A DNA stretch of 60,631 bases from Oribacterium sp. UBA4274 (GCA_002396005.1 DGVW01000113.1:1-60631), one strand, 5' to 3'; counted from the stretch's first letter, positions 18,501 through 27,510 are shown. Numbers and translations are program-made. The notes: generated from the letters alone by a model not told the origin.

Positions 18501-19228
18501 TGCCATTCCATATGAATGTTCATGAGGATGATAAGGGATATTACACTGAACTCCGTTTTTGGAAGAACCGTTTTGATGAAGACCAGTTGAGACTCTTCCT
18601 TGAGTGCTACGAATCTATACTTAACACATTTACAACCGAAACAAGTGTAAGAAAGGTAAAGAAGCACCTTCCTGAGGCTGTTTTCCCTCACTTCTACAGT
18701 GTACCTGTAGGTGAGCTTAATGCAGAAGTCGGAAAGGAGCTCATCAAGCTTCCGGGCACAGACCGTATCAAGGTTTATATACTTGATAGCCATTATGAAA
18801 AGAAGCCTATCGGTGCATGGGGAACTTTATACATTAAGGATGTTCCACCTGTTGAGAACATTGAGGTCATCAATGATCCTTGGCGTGAAGGAAAGCTCTA
18901 CAATACAGGTATTACTGCAAGAATTCTTATGGATGGACGTATTGATACACTTGAGAACAGCGGACGTGTTGTCATGACTGATGGTGCAAAGGGCAGACAG
19001 TACTACGATTTAGGTGTACTTGAGAATGCTCTGGAGGATCTCAGTACCGTTGAGAAATGTCATTCATACCTTGTATTTGACAAGGAAATACGTGAAATGA
19101 AGCTTGTAATGGATGTAGAAACCGATCAGGATTCATTTATCAATCATATCAGAAGCTATGCCGGAACCACTGCCGGAAGCAATATGATACCTGCAGTAGT
19201 TAATATCACAAGCAATTACAAGCCTTGA
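15569..19228 (+). CDS. Adenylation-carrier-condensation protein (NRPS-like, acyl-AMP ligase type) with vestigial second adenylation tail
   Basis: 1219 residues. Residues 25-535 form an AMP-forming ligase: LFTSGTTGDPKG (191-202), GQGYGMSETSP (339-349), TGD (411-413), GRKKNLII, and a conserved Lys at 520 (FAKTSSRK). It resembles acyl-CoA/acyl-AMP ligases more than amino-acid domains. Residues 550-620 form a carrier domain, with S582 in AGMDSMACI as phosphopantetheine site. Residues 630-1030 form a condensation-like acyltransferase with an intact HIMGDG (757-762). Residues 1066-1219 resemble the C-terminal part of another adenylation domain (VYILDSHYEKKPIGAWGTLYI, then DGRIDTLENSGR) with no P-loop core. 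It should load an acyl group and transfer it to an unknown acceptor. No phosphopantetheinyl transferase is nearby. Ribosome site AAAGGAG. Confidence 0.85.
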   Translation: MNYSNDHIVVDNAGYPEVSFTETHSLYQLLENAGRVFGDKIFITWAYEDTVYERSYKEVFESARRVGEWALEEQKNLGHTLHAGFYGRLGFNYLSALFAVNGAGGVCVPLDVQLSAQDLLRNVNNADVDVLFYDFENISQVSYLKENGSKVKKFICIQNIKNQNSVSTLRNSYTGDNFIDQSKPEDCGIILFTSGTTGDPKGVMLSNSNLIDNVFCNDDLGDQYNEIVLNVLPIHHVYCMNGDVFCLMRYGSTLAVCSSLQKLFKEIKQFRPTYIRMVPMMIKLINNRLQLTQKQHPEWSVDSVRTEVLGDRFYKIISGGGFLAPELADSITSFNIVIGQGYGMSETSPKIAVPDYSRPEKRNSVGFIVRQCETRIVDGELQVKGPSVMMGYYKDPESTKEAFTEDGWLKTGDLARIDEDNFLYLTGRKKNLIILSNGENVSPETIENLFDGDLIISDIVVLGENDQIIAEVYPNFEYADSMGIKDIEAFVKDLVAKHNESLPTFSRISDVVIRNKPFAKTSSRKIIRSKVQDERKNAENQRDVIVKPVNDNQTKLIEIISGLIDNDMIGITTDLFAAGMDSMACIQLIEEVESQMGKILSYKDILENNTVEKLDAFLGVTKGMEVHPYQDKYPLTGMMMYFAYVIPGNTTGNLPFTFEIDNSIDLDKLRESIITTINAHPGLKGMIQPDPETHYLMLYRHDDWEPEVPIIKVTDAEWPETEASLLQAFRYDGVDKLYHIRLYQTETRKFMLFDVSHIMGDGISMNLLLEDVNRAYQGKTVEKEVYTIYDYILDDYALKDNGGFRKGTLYYDELMRGYKLQRSLLNKKDKEDLNHADKGVIRKRFDKTSKRKIQSFCKLNGVSENVLFLTSFNYAVSLFANENDVTTCSIHSGRTDGRWRRLVGPLFKTYYLRTQRIPHETSNSFLKRVGKQIMDSMQSPISLSREGEMFFQYQGHILFVPEIGGLPARTVHLQLDSLPFHMNVHEDDKGYYTELRFWKNRFDEDQLRLFLECYESILNTFTTETSVRKVKKHLPEAVFPHFYSVPVGELNAEVGKELIKLPGTDRIKVYILDSHYEKKPIGAWGTLYIKDVPPVENIEVINDPWREGKLYNTGITARILMDGRIDTLENSGRVVMTDGAKGRQYYDLGVLENALEDLSTVEKCHSYLVFDKEIREMKLVMDVETDQDSFINHIRSYAGTTAGSNMIPAVVNITSNYKP

Positions 19229-19300
19229 TAACAGGTCATGTAATGTAAATATGAATATCTCACATCCTTCCTGTTATACATATCATGGATTGTAACCATA

Positions 19301-19342
19301 TTATAAAAAAAGTGCGGACCTGACGGTCCGCACTTTTTTATA
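19301..19342 (+). terminator. Strong bidirectional terminator
   Basis: AAAAAAAGTGCGGACC-TGAC-GGTCCGCACTTTTTT forms a perfect stem with an A-tract before and a T-tract after. It serves the 1219-residue gene on the plus strand and the 139-residue gene on the minus strand. Confidence 0.93.
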
Positions 19343-19428
19343 ATATCTTACTAAAATCACTCACTTAAGACATGATCAGAAAGTTTCCTGACTTCAATAT
19401 ATGATAGTAGTCTTGTCATACATCAATC

Positions 19429-19845
19429 TCAGCTCATCATACCCATCTCAATGGCTGCTGTAGCCTTTTCAACCTTGGCAACCATCCTTATATACTCCTT
19501 TGAGCCTTCCGTAAGAATCCTTCTCAGATCAAACTCACAAGGACCTACAAAGGTATCATAAAGCTCATCCATAGTTATATCATGATTTAGCTGGATAAAG
19601 GTTTCCATTCCAACTTCAGGATTGTTTACTTTCATAATATGAAAATACTTGGATGTGCTCTCAACTGCGTGCAGAAAATCTTTCTTTGTTGCAGCTAACT
19701 CATACTCAAAATTATGCTTTTTAGCAATAGAGTTCAGGTATTTAGAGAAATCCTGTAGCACATTAACATTAACAAATGGTGCTCTATGCTCATTTCTCAT
19801 CTGCCATAAAAATGCTGCCATAATATTGGTAACCGCTATCTTCAT
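19429..19845 (-). CDS. Hypothetical protein, 138 residues
   Basis: Not recognised. A soluble, mostly helical protein starting MKIAVTNIMAAFLWQMRNEH and ending ATAAIEMGMMS. A GGAGG site lies 8 bases before ATG 19845; a GTG one codon upstream is less likely. It is convergent with the adenylation-condensation gene, sharing its terminator. Composition resembles neighbouring genes. Confidence 0.7.
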   Translation of the reverse strand: MKIAVTNIMAAFLWQMRNEHRAPFVNVNVLQDFSKYLNSIAKKHNFEYELAATKKDFLHAVESTSKYFHIMKVNNPEVGMETFIQLNHDITMDELYDTFVGPCEFDLRRILTEGSKEYIRMVAKVEKATAAIEMGMMS

Positions 19846-19909
19846 CACCTAAACCTCCATCTCCTTAAATAAAATTTTGAATACTGAATAATCTTCAGTC
19901 CACGTTAAC

Positions 19910-19984
19910 TTAGTCATAACCTAGTTTCTTTGCAAAATCTTCAATTGTAGATTTTTTATCAGGAACTGATATTAAAGCAGACAT
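19910..19984 (-). pseudogene. Possible 24-codon gene remnant or micropeptide
   Basis: An ATG-initiated 24-codon frame (MSALISVPDKKSTIEDFAKK then LGYD, stop) reads like the natural C-terminus of a protein. No ribosome site precedes it. It lies in the otherwise empty 329-base gap between hemZ and the 138-residue gene. It may be a decayed gene end; no other fragment of the same gene is seen. Confidence 0.3.
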
Positions 19985-20174
19985 AAATAGTTAAAAAACG
20001 GAAACCAAATTTAATCGTTTCATGTTCTGCTTAAATATCTTCTTATAATAGCCTAATGATATCGTTTTCATAGTCACAAAACTGTCACACATTATCAATA
20101 TCATTTGAATCTCATCTATAACATGACGACATGCTTGTTGATATCACATATTCCACTTAATTATACATGTTCCT

Positions 20175-21983
20175 TCAAAACAACTCAAATAACTGTTTTT
20201 TTCTGTCCACAAACTTATCTATATCATCAAGATAATCAGGGATAGACTTTCCATTATCACACCTCTCAACTCGTTTGTGAGCAGGATCACCATCCTTTGA
20301 CGGAAGAACTATCTTGGTACTGGTTCCCGCGCCGCAGCCGACAACCGTATGTTTCTCCTCCATCATAAGAATATTGTAAAGACACTCTTTTCCTTCTGTA
20401 CAATACCCTACATTTTCAAGATTCCCTGCCATATTTTTCTGACGGTAGAGATAATATGGTTTAAGCCCCAAAATCTCTGCTGTATATGAAGATGCCATCA
20501 TCATACGCGTGATTTCCGGATACTTAAATACCGGCTCACTGTTCCCGGTAATGTCCGCTACAACATCACCGTTTCCGGAAAATGACATAAGCTCATCCTG
20601 AAGTTTTGTTTCCGCCATAATCTCATGCTCATCGCCTGCACGGTAAACACCTGCCCAATAATCTCTCTCCAACGTAAGTCTTGCGGCTCTCTTTATGGCA
20701 AGACTATGTACAGTCAGACTGTCCGGCTTGTATCTGGCAATTTCACAAAGAGTATGAGTAACCTCCGGAAGTTTCTCACCGGGAAGACCTAAAATGATAT
20801 CCATATTAATGTTATCAAATCCTATTTTTCTCGCAAGCTCATACTTTTCTATAACTGATTCCACTGTGTGTTTACGGCCGATAAGGTCAAGTGTTTTCTG
20901 ATTAAAGGTCTGAGGATTTACAGATATTCTGTCAACTCCGTATGCTTTCAAAATCTCAAGCTTCTCTCCAGTGATAGAATCAGGTCTTCCTGCTTCCACA
21001 GTAAACTCCACTATTCCGGGCATACCTGTATCTGTATGTTTCCAATCGCGAATGTCACCATCCACTTCACAGAGAAGCGGAATATTGGCAGAACCACACT
21101 CCTCATGCACAAGCTCCATGAGTACTCTGAGCCACTTTTCGTCAAGCGATGTAGGTGTTCCTCCGCCTATATATATGGTCTGTAGTGGTCTATGCTGTTT
21201 GCCGCAAAGCTCCTCCACAGTATAGCGGATTTCCTTACGGAGATTATCCATATACTGTGATAATCTGGACTCCCATGCACTTATCGTGTTGCTGAGAAAT
21301 GAGCAATACAAGCATCTTGTAGGACAGAATGGTATACCTATATACAGACTCCATCCCTCCTTGAAGGTTTTTCCTGTTTTCTGATATATACGGTCCAGAA
21401 TATGATGCTCTCGGACAGCAATATCTGTCATAAGTTGAAGCTTCTCTCCCTTTATACAATACTCTTTGCTAAGCTTTTGCTTGATTCTTTGGATATCTTC
21501 AGAGCTTATGGTCTTTCCGTCATGTGAACTGCCTGAGGCTTCCTCAACCATTGGGCTCACAAGTGAAACAGGTCTTATGCCTGTAAGGTCTCCCCACGGA
21601 AGCTCCTTACCTGTCATAGCCACAAGAGTCTCATATAATTCAGCCTTTATTACAGATTTATCTTCCTTACGTACGCCTGTGAGCGGCATCTCTGAAGCAG
21701 CAACCTCAAATGTCATACTGATCTTATCATCTAACGCCCCTGTAGGTGCTATCTCCTGAGCCATCCTTGCTTTATTCTTGGTGGACTTTTTGTTGACCTC
21801 TGTAACTTCTCCTGTAGCCTTTGCCTGTTTCAGTGCATTTTTCTCTTCCTGAGTTGTATTTGTGAAATGAACCCCCTGAGATGTCCTTATTTCAAAATCC
21901 TCACCCGGATAGAACTCCTGGATAAGCTCTCTTATATCCTGCTCAAAGCTTTCTGAAACGTTATCTAAAACCAATCTAATCAA
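20175..21983 (-). CDS. hemZ: HemZ-type radical SAM protein (coproporphyrinogen dehydrogenase family)
   Basis: 602 residues. The radical-SAM cluster motif is C220-PTR-C224-LY-C227, followed by YIGGGTPTSL and GLPGE, as in HemN/HemZ proteins. HemZ is the Firmicute relative of HemN; anaerobic oxidation of coproporphyrinogen III is the annotated role, but many relatives are haem chaperones, and no other haem gene is here. An N-terminal 200-residue extension contains a Lys/Glu/Thr-rich, probably disordered stretch (about 45-85). The gene starts 13 bases after the MBL hydrolase, so they are co-transcribed. Confidence 0.88.
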   Translation of the reverse strand: MIRLVLDNVSESFEQDIRELIQEFYPGEDFEIRTSQGVHFTNTTQEEKNALKQAKATGEVTEVNKKSTKNKARMAQEIAPTGALDDKISMTFEVAASEMPLTGVRKEDKSVIKAELYETLVAMTGKELPWGDLTGIRPVSLVSPMVEEASGSSHDGKTISSEDIQRIKQKLSKEYCIKGEKLQLMTDIAVREHHILDRIYQKTGKTFKEGWSLYIGIPFCPTRCLYCSFLSNTISAWESRLSQYMDNLRKEIRYTVEELCGKQHRPLQTIYIGGGTPTSLDEKWLRVLMELVHEECGSANIPLLCEVDGDIRDWKHTDTGMPGIVEFTVEAGRPDSITGEKLEILKAYGVDRISVNPQTFNQKTLDLIGRKHTVESVIEKYELARKIGFDNINMDIILGLPGEKLPEVTHTLCEIARYKPDSLTVHSLAIKRAARLTLERDYWAGVYRAGDEHEIMAETKLQDELMSFSGNGDVVADITGNSEPVFKYPEITRMMMASSYTAEILGLKPYYLYRQKNMAGNLENVGYCTEGKECLYNILMMEEKHTVVGCGAGTSTKIVLPSKDGDPAHKRVERCDNGKSIPDYLDDIDKFVDRKKQLFELF

Positions 21984-21996
21984 ATTATTTATCCTT

Positions 21997-22674
21997 TCAA
22001 CGTACCACCGGATTGTATCTTTGTTCCAATGCTATCCCGGTCTGTGAGCCATGACCGGGGAATACAGTAGTTTCTTTAGGAAGCACAAGCAGCTTATCCT
22101 TGATACTTCTGTATATTTCCGATAATTCCCCTCCCGGAAAATCAGTTCTGCCATATGAAAACCTGAAAAGTGTATCACCTGAAAAAAGTACCGGACATAT
22201 CCTTGCTTCTGTTTCACCCTCCGGCACATAGGTCAGGCCATCTTCTATATAAAAGCAGCTTGATCCCGGTGTGTGTCCGGGCGTACCGATAACCTTAAAA
22301 TCTCTGTCAATAAACCTGAGTATATCTCCGTCTTTAAATGTCTCATATTCATCTGCAGTGAAACTCATACCTGATGAAAATTCCTCGCTGAGATTATATT
22401 TGGAATCTTCCATATGAGCCCCATCAAGAACATTAACATATATCTTAATGCCATAATGACTGCCCAACTCTCTTGCAGCCAGCATGTGATCAAAATGAGC
22501 ATGTGTAAGAAGTATGACTGAAGGCTTAACTTCAAGTTCATTCTCGATGATATTTATGATATGGTCTGCATGATCTGCAGGATCAATGATTACGCACTTA
22601 TGCGAATCAGTGTCGTAACAAAAATAGACATTAGTATCCAGCATACCTGTTGTAAATTTTGAAATCTTCAGCAT
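21997..22674 (-). CDS. Metallo-beta-lactamase-fold hydrolase (glyoxalase II-like)
   Basis: 225 residues. The zinc-binding motif THAHFDH gives H58, H60, D62 and H63. Further ligands lie in GTPGHTPGS, FSGDTLF and FPGHGS. This ligand set is typical of the YcbL/GloB-like group, which hydrolyses thioesters such as S-lactoylglutathione in some members; here the natural substrate is unknown. It is cytoplasmic and in an operon with hemZ. Confidence 0.88.
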   Translation of the reverse strand: MLKISKFTTGMLDTNVYFCYDTDSHKCVIIDPADHADHIINIIENELEVKPSVILLTHAHFDHMLAARELGSHYGIKIYVNVLDGAHMEDSKYNLSEEFSSGMSFTADEYETFKDGDILRFIDRDFKVIGTPGHTPGSSCFYIEDGLTYVPEGETEARICPVLFSGDTLFRFSYGRTDFPGGELSEIYRSIKDKLLVLPKETTVFPGHGSQTGIALEQRYNPVVR

Positions 22675-22697
22675 ACTGCCTCCATTTCTTATTTTTA

Positions 22698-22723
22698 AAA
22701 TCCCTCACCATACGGTGAGGGAA
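22698..22723 (-). terminator. Terminator-like hairpin after rel
   Basis: CCCTCACC-ATAC-GGTGAGGG (22702-22721) is a perfect 8-bp stem. On the minus strand ATTTTAAAAAT follows. It separates rel from the MBL/hemZ operon. Confidence 0.75.
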
Positions 22724-22818
22724 ATTGAACTAAATATATGATACTGCCTAAGGCTGAAACCAAACATATGTAAAGATCTCATATGAATAGTCTGCGATTC
22801 CGGATACAGAAGAACTCA

Positions 22819-25071
22819 TCATCCCTGAGCTCTGACTATATCTATAACACCACTGATCTTATGTATCTTACTTACAAGTGTCTGCAGCTCTGTCTTATTG
22901 TGTATATCAAAGGATACCGTAATGGTTGCCTTATCGTTCTTGCCAACTCTTGAAGTAAGTGCCTTGATATCAATGTTGGAATCAGAGAGTACTTTGGAGA
23001 TATCAACCAAAAGACCAACTCTGTTGTTTGTATAGATTTCAAGCTCTGTTGCATATGTCTCACCAACATGATCCTTCTGCCACTCAGCCTCAATAAGTCT
23101 GGCCTTCTCGTCTTCAGGAAGGTTCATCATATTGATACAATCAGTACGATGCACTGTTATGCCACGGCCTCTTGTAACAAATCCCACAATTTCATCACCC
23201 GGCACAGGTGAACAGCACTTGGCATATCTTACAGCGAGATCATGGATACCCTTGACCACGATACCTGACTTTGATTTACGGATGATTTCAGGCTTCTTGG
23301 TCATGCCCTCAAGATTCTGTAATACATCCTCATCAGAAACATTACTCTCTTCGGACTTATGCTTAAGCTCTATCAGCTTGGCAATGACCTGTGACTCCTT
23401 TATACCTCCTCGGCCGACAGAAGCAAGTATTGCCTCCCAATCGACATAGCTGTATCTCCGGATAACACCTTCTATATATTCAGGCTTTGTAAGCTCACTG
23501 AGATTATATCCTCTGGACTTGGCATAGCTTGAAAGAAGTTCCTTGCCGTGGTCGATATTCTCATCCTTCTGCTCATGCTTAAACCACTGATTAATCTTGT
23601 TTTTGGCCTGAGTAGACTTACATATCTTGAGCCAGTCCCTGCTCGGTCCATGAGAGTTCTGGGATGTGATGACCTCAACTCTGTCACCATTCTGCAGCTT
23701 ATATGTCACAGGAACCAGCTTTGAGTTAACCTTGGCTCCTACCATCTTATTACCTACGGCAGAGTGTATGGCATAGGCAAAATCGATAGGACATGATCCT
23801 GATGGGAGATTCTTTACGTCGCCCGACGGAGTGAAACAATAAACATTTTCATTGAAGAGATTGAGATCCGACTTGACCATGTTCATAAATTCCTTGGAAT
23901 CGGATTCATCCTTCTGCCATTCGAGTATCTCATGCAGCCAGTTCATCTTGACATCTTCGCTTTGGGAAATGCTTTCCTTGGAACCACCTGACTCCTTGTA
24001 CTTCCAGTGGGCAGCAATACCGAACTCCGCGGTACGATGCATGTCAAAGGTTCGAATCTGTATCTCAAAAGGAACACCGTCACGTCCGATTACAGTAGTA
24101 TGAAGTGACTGATACATATTCGGCTTAGGCATCGCAATATAATCTTTGAAACGGCCCGGAATAGGTGTATACATCTTATGTATAACTCCCAGTGAGGCAT
24201 AACAGTCTCTGACCGTATCAACGATGATGCGAATTGCAAAAAGATCGTATATCTGATCAATGGTCTTGTTCTGATTGACCATCTTTTTATATATAGAAAA
24301 GAAATGTTTAACTCTTCCGTTTATGTCCGCATCTATACCGGCTTCAGTGATATGAGATGAAACTTCTTTTACTATATTTTTGATACGTTCCTCTCTTGCT
24401 TCTTTCTTGAGATTGACTTTGGCGGCAAGATCATAATAAACATCAGGCTCAAGATACTTTAAGGACAGATCATCCATCTCGATCTTAATCTTGCTGATAC
24501 CGAGACGCTCTGCAAGAGGCGAATATATCTCCAGTGACTCTCTCGCCTTCTCCCTCTGCTTCTCAGGAGTCTGATACTCGAGCGTACGCAGGTTATGGAG
24601 TCGGTCAGCCAGTTTAATGATTATAACTCGTATATCCTTGGCCATAGACACAAACATCTTACGAAGATTTTCTGCCTGCATCTCTACCTTATCAGTATTA
24701 AGATTCAACTGAGTCAGCTTTGTTACACCATCTACAAGCAAAGCCACATCCGGGTTGAACTCCTCGGATACTTCATCCAGTGTCATACCTGTGTCTTCAA
24801 CCACATCATGAAGAAGTCCTGCAACTATAGTTTCTTTATCCATCTGAAGATCAGCGAGAATTATGGCAACACATAGCGGGTGAATGATGTAAGGTTCACC
24901 TGACTTACGTCTCTGATCCTTATGCTGATCTCTGGCAACAGTATAAGCCTTTTCAATCATACAAAGATCATCTGACGGATGATATGAAGTTATAGTCTTT
25001 ATAAGACTCTTATATAATTCTTCGGGCGGAGTGTTGTCTGCCGGTCTCTCCAAAATTACTTCTTCTGTCAT
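22819..25071 (-). CDS. relA: Bifunctional (p)ppGpp synthetase/hydrolase, Rel
   Basis: 750 residues, full-length long RSH. The HD hydrolase domain has RRKSGEPYIIHPL (H64) and LLHDVVEDT (H88, D89), so the hydrolase appears intact. The synthetase domain has the RFKD motif (RXKD form of bifunctional Rel) and NMYQSLHTTV. TGS follows (CFTPSGDVKNLPSGSCPIDF), then a zinc-finger-type region with YAKCCSPVPGD, and a C-terminal ACT domain from about 670. It makes and degrades the stringent-response alarmone at the ribosome. Confidence 0.95.
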   Translation of the reverse strand: MTEEVILERPADNTPPEELYKSLIKTITSYHPSDDLCMIEKAYTVARDQHKDQRRKSGEPYIIHPLCVAIILADLQMDKETIVAGLLHDVVEDTGMTLDEVSEEFNPDVALLVDGVTKLTQLNLNTDKVEMQAENLRKMFVSMAKDIRVIIIKLADRLHNLRTLEYQTPEKQREKARESLEIYSPLAERLGISKIKIEMDDLSLKYLEPDVYYDLAAKVNLKKEAREERIKNIVKEVSSHITEAGIDADINGRVKHFFSIYKKMVNQNKTIDQIYDLFAIRIIVDTVRDCYASLGVIHKMYTPIPGRFKDYIAMPKPNMYQSLHTTVIGRDGVPFEIQIRTFDMHRTAEFGIAAHWKYKESGGSKESISQSEDVKMNWLHEILEWQKDESDSKEFMNMVKSDLNLFNENVYCFTPSGDVKNLPSGSCPIDFAYAIHSAVGNKMVGAKVNSKLVPVTYKLQNGDRVEVITSQNSHGPSRDWLKICKSTQAKNKINQWFKHEQKDENIDHGKELLSSYAKSRGYNLSELTKPEYIEGVIRRYSYVDWEAILASVGRGGIKESQVIAKLIELKHKSEESNVSDEDVLQNLEGMTKKPEIIRKSKSGIVVKGIHDLAVRYAKCCSPVPGDEIVGFVTRGRGITVHRTDCINMMNLPEDEKARLIEAEWQKDHVGETYATELEIYTNNRVGLLVDISKVLSDSNIDIKALTSRVGKNDKATITVSFDIHNKTELQTLVSKIHKISGVIDIVRAQG

Positions 25072-25327
25072 ACTTATCTCCAGTGCCTGACAATAATATT
25101 CCTAACAAATTGTTATCGATAAAATAGCTATAAAATATAATATTAAACAGATAACACAAAAGATTATTTTACTATCTGTTTAAAATATTGTCAAAAATAT
25201 TTAGTAAATCAAAGTAAACAATAGTTAGCAAAATTTAATAATCATTTTATCATTTACAGCGGAAGATTTATGCAAAATATGCTATCATTACAGCTATCAG
25301 ATTTGTTATTTATTGGAGGCATTATTA

Positions 25328-25816
25328 ATGAATATTTTATTCTTCCTTACGCCCAAATGTGATGTTGCTTATCTTGAGGAAGACTTTACTTTACGACAGG
25401 CTCTTGAAAAAATGGAGTTTCATCGCTACTCTACCATTCCTGTACTTACTAAGGACGGAAAGTATTACGGCACTATGACCGAGGGAGATCTTTTATGGGA
25501 GATCAAAAATAATTTGCATATGGAGCTTGATTACATCGAAAAGATAAAAGTGTCCGATGTTCCTATGAAAAATCATTACAGTCCTGTAGATGTCAAAGCC
25601 AGTATGGAAGACCTCATGGAAAGGGCTTCACAACAAAATTTTGTTCCTGTTGTTGATGATATGGGACATTTTATTGGTATCATCCGTCGTAAGGAGCTTA
25701 TCAATTATCTATATGCTCATTCATCTTTGTCATCCAGGGATGATGAGTCCGAATCTATTGTTCCCGAAAACTATCTTTCAAGCATTGATCTTTCTGCCGA
25801 ACGTGAGCTTGCCTGA
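25328..25816 (+). CDS. Tandem CBS-domain protein
   Basis: 162 residues, two CBS domains (about 10-70 and 80-140) and a short acidic tail. Such stand-alone CBS pairs bind adenine nucleotides and act as energy or nucleotide sensors. PMKNHYSPVDVKASMEDLMERA marks the second repeat. Start ATG 25328 is chosen: GGAGG lies 8 bases ahead; a TTG at 25313 merely extends the frame. Its partner is unknown. Confidence 0.85.
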   Translation: MNILFFLTPKCDVAYLEEDFTLRQALEKMEFHRYSTIPVLTKDGKYYGTMTEGDLLWEIKNNLHMELDYIEKIKVSDVPMKNHYSPVDVKASMEDLMERASQQNFVPVVDDMGHFIGIIRRKELINYLYAHSSLSSRDDESESIVPENYLSSIDLSAERELA

Positions 25817-25843
25817 AGATAATCATAACCTTATATATGCTTA

Positions 25844-25887
25844 AAAAGCAGGGGGATATCATTAGCCCGATATCTCCCCTGCTTTTA
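25844..25887 (+). terminator. Bidirectional terminator between the CBS gene and greA
   Basis: AAAAGCAGGGGGATATC pairs with GATATCTCCCCTGCTTTT around an 8-base loop with one bulge. It overlaps the greA stop codon, so both convergent genes use it. Confidence 0.88.
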
Positions 25888-26388
25888 AAATGCCTTTATA
25901 TAATCATTTTCAGACTCACCGGTGTTTTCTATCTTCTTTATCACCACAAAATAGCTTGCACCATTCTCGGTAGTAACCTCACACCTGTCACCAACCTTGT
26001 GTCCCATGACAGCACGGCCTATAGGTGACTCATTGGATATAAGGCCTTCCAGACTGTGTCCGCGGATAGATGTAACTATGCGGTATACTTCCTCCTCGTC
26101 ATCATCCTCAAAGTACAATGTTACTGTATTATTCAGACCTACTTCATCATCCTTTGAAGAATCATCTATTATGCGTGCAAATCTCAACACTCTCTCAAGA
26201 TAATTGATACGGCCGTTATTTTCCCTGTTGGCCTTCTTGGCAGCATAATACTCAAAATTCTCTGATCGGTCTCCCTGTGCTGCAGCTTCAGCTATCTCTC
26301 TGGTTATCTGAGGTCTGAGCACCAGCTTTCTATGATCAATCTCCTCCTGAATTCTTTTTACATCTGATTTAGTAAGTTCCTGTCCCAT
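25885..26388 (-). CDS. greA: Transcript cleavage factor GreA/GreB family
   Basis: 167 residues. The N-terminal coiled coil is marked by REIAEAAAQGDRSENFEYYAA, where the D-x-x-E tip acts at the RNA polymerase active site. The C-terminal FKBP-like domain contains SPIGRAVMGHKVGD. Gre factors rescue backtracked polymerase by stimulating cleavage of the nascent RNA. It is the last gene of a run with the NUDIX and apt genes (spacing 13-23 bases), so probably one transcript. Confidence 0.93.
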   Translation of the reverse strand: MGQELTKSDVKRIQEEIDHRKLVLRPQITREIAEAAAQGDRSENFEYYAAKKANRENNGRINYLERVLRFARIIDDSSKDDEVGLNNTVTLYFEDDDEEEVYRIVTSIRGHSLEGLISNESPIGRAVMGHKVGDRCEVTTENGASYFVVIKKIENTGESENDYIKAF

Positions 26389-26401
26389 TTGAATCCTCTA
26401 T

Positions 26402-26932
26402 TTACTTACCCTCATAGGTGATTAATGACTTTACATTATATTTAGCAAGTTTCTCGCGTCCATTTAGTCCGGCAAGCTCCATAACTACTGCAATCATGGC
26501 CACTTCACCGCCAAGCTGCTCAACAAGCTTACAGGAAGCCTCAAGGGTACCGCCTGTAGCAATCAGGTCATCAATGATAACAACCTTATCGCCCTTCTTT
26601 ACTGCGTCTGTATGTATTTCGATTTCTGCCTGACCATACTCGAGGTCATACTTTTGTGAAACAGTTTCTCTCGGAAGCTTGCCTTTCTTACGTACAGGTA
26701 CAAAGCCCTTATGAAGCTCATAGGCAATTGCCGTTCCAAATATAAATCCTCTTGATTCAAGGCCAAGTATAGTATCAAACTCAACATCCTTAAGTATATT
26801 GATCAGACCGTCAATTGAATCCTTGAGTCCATCAGGATCCTGAATAAGTGATGTAATATCACGGAACATGATACCCGGCTCCGGAAAATCAGGTATTGTC
26901 ATAACATAATCTTCTAATCTTTCTCTCTTCAT
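26402..26932 (-). CDS. apt: Adenine phosphoribosyltransferase
   Basis: 176 residues. Converts adenine plus PRPP to AMP. It has the PRPP-binding motif VVIIDDLIATGGTL and GIMFRDITSL near the N-terminus, with GLESRGFIFG as in bacterial Apt. Length is typical. It lies 13 bases upstream of greA and 23 bases downstream of the NUDIX gene. Confidence 0.95.
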   Translation of the reverse strand: MKRERLEDYVMTIPDFPEPGIMFRDITSLIQDPDGLKDSIDGLINILKDVEFDTILGLESRGFIFGTAIAYELHKGFVPVRKKGKLPRETVSQKYDLEYGQAEIEIHTDAVKKGDKVVIIDDLIATGGTLEASCKLVEQLGGEVAMIAVVMELAGLNGREKLAKYNVKSLITYEGK

Positions 26933-26955
26933 TTTATACCTCTCAAATAAATAGT

Positions 26956-27510
26956 TTATTTATGATATTTGGCTGCATAAGTCATAATTGCTGCTACAGT
27001 TTTACCATCGGTCATTTTGCCTTCATAAATAAGCTGTTTAAGATCATTAAGTTCCCAAGGTTCAACACCAAGTTCTTCATCGGTATCCCAGTGTACCTGA
27101 CCTTTCTGCAAATTATCAGCAACATATATTCCAATCTTCTCGTCCAGAAAAGCAATAGTGGTATTGACATAAAGAAGGAAATCCAGGTGATCTGTTTTAT
27201 ATCCTGTTTCCTCTTCCAGCTCTCTCATGGCACAGACTTCAAATGACTCGTCCTCACTATCTCTCTTGCCTGCAGGCAGCTCCAGAGTATATCTCCCCAA
27301 GGCATGACGATACTGTCTCACCATAAGGATACGGCCGTCCGGAAGCACCGGAAGAACTGCGGCTGCACCCATATGATGTATGAAATCCCAATGTGTTTTG
27401 TGACCGCCTACATCAACATAATCATCATATACTGTAATAACCTTACCTTTATAAGCGAGCTTTCTCTCTATCAGCTTAACCGGTTTCTCCGCATTATCCT
27501 CATTTAACAT
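26956..27510 (-). CDS. NUDIX hydrolase, ADP-ribose pyrophosphatase-like
   Basis: 184 residues. The complete Nudix box GX5EX7REUXEEXGU is present as G-KRDSED-E-SFEVCAM-RELEEETGY. RQYRHALGRYTLELPAGK before it is typical of the ADP-ribose pyrophosphatase subgroup. It hydrolyses nucleoside diphosphate-linked compounds to clear ADP-ribose. It is first in the probable NUDIX-apt-greA operon. Confidence 0.9.
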   Translation of the reverse strand: MLNEDNAEKPVKLIERKLAYKGKVITVYDDYVDVGGHKTHWDFIHHMGAAAVLPVLPDGRILMVRQYRHALGRYTLELPAGKRDSEDESFEVCAMRELEEETGYKTDHLDFLLYVNTTIAFLDEKIGIYVADNLQKGQVHWDTDEELGVEPWELNDLKQLIYEGKMTDGKTVAAIMTYAAKYHK

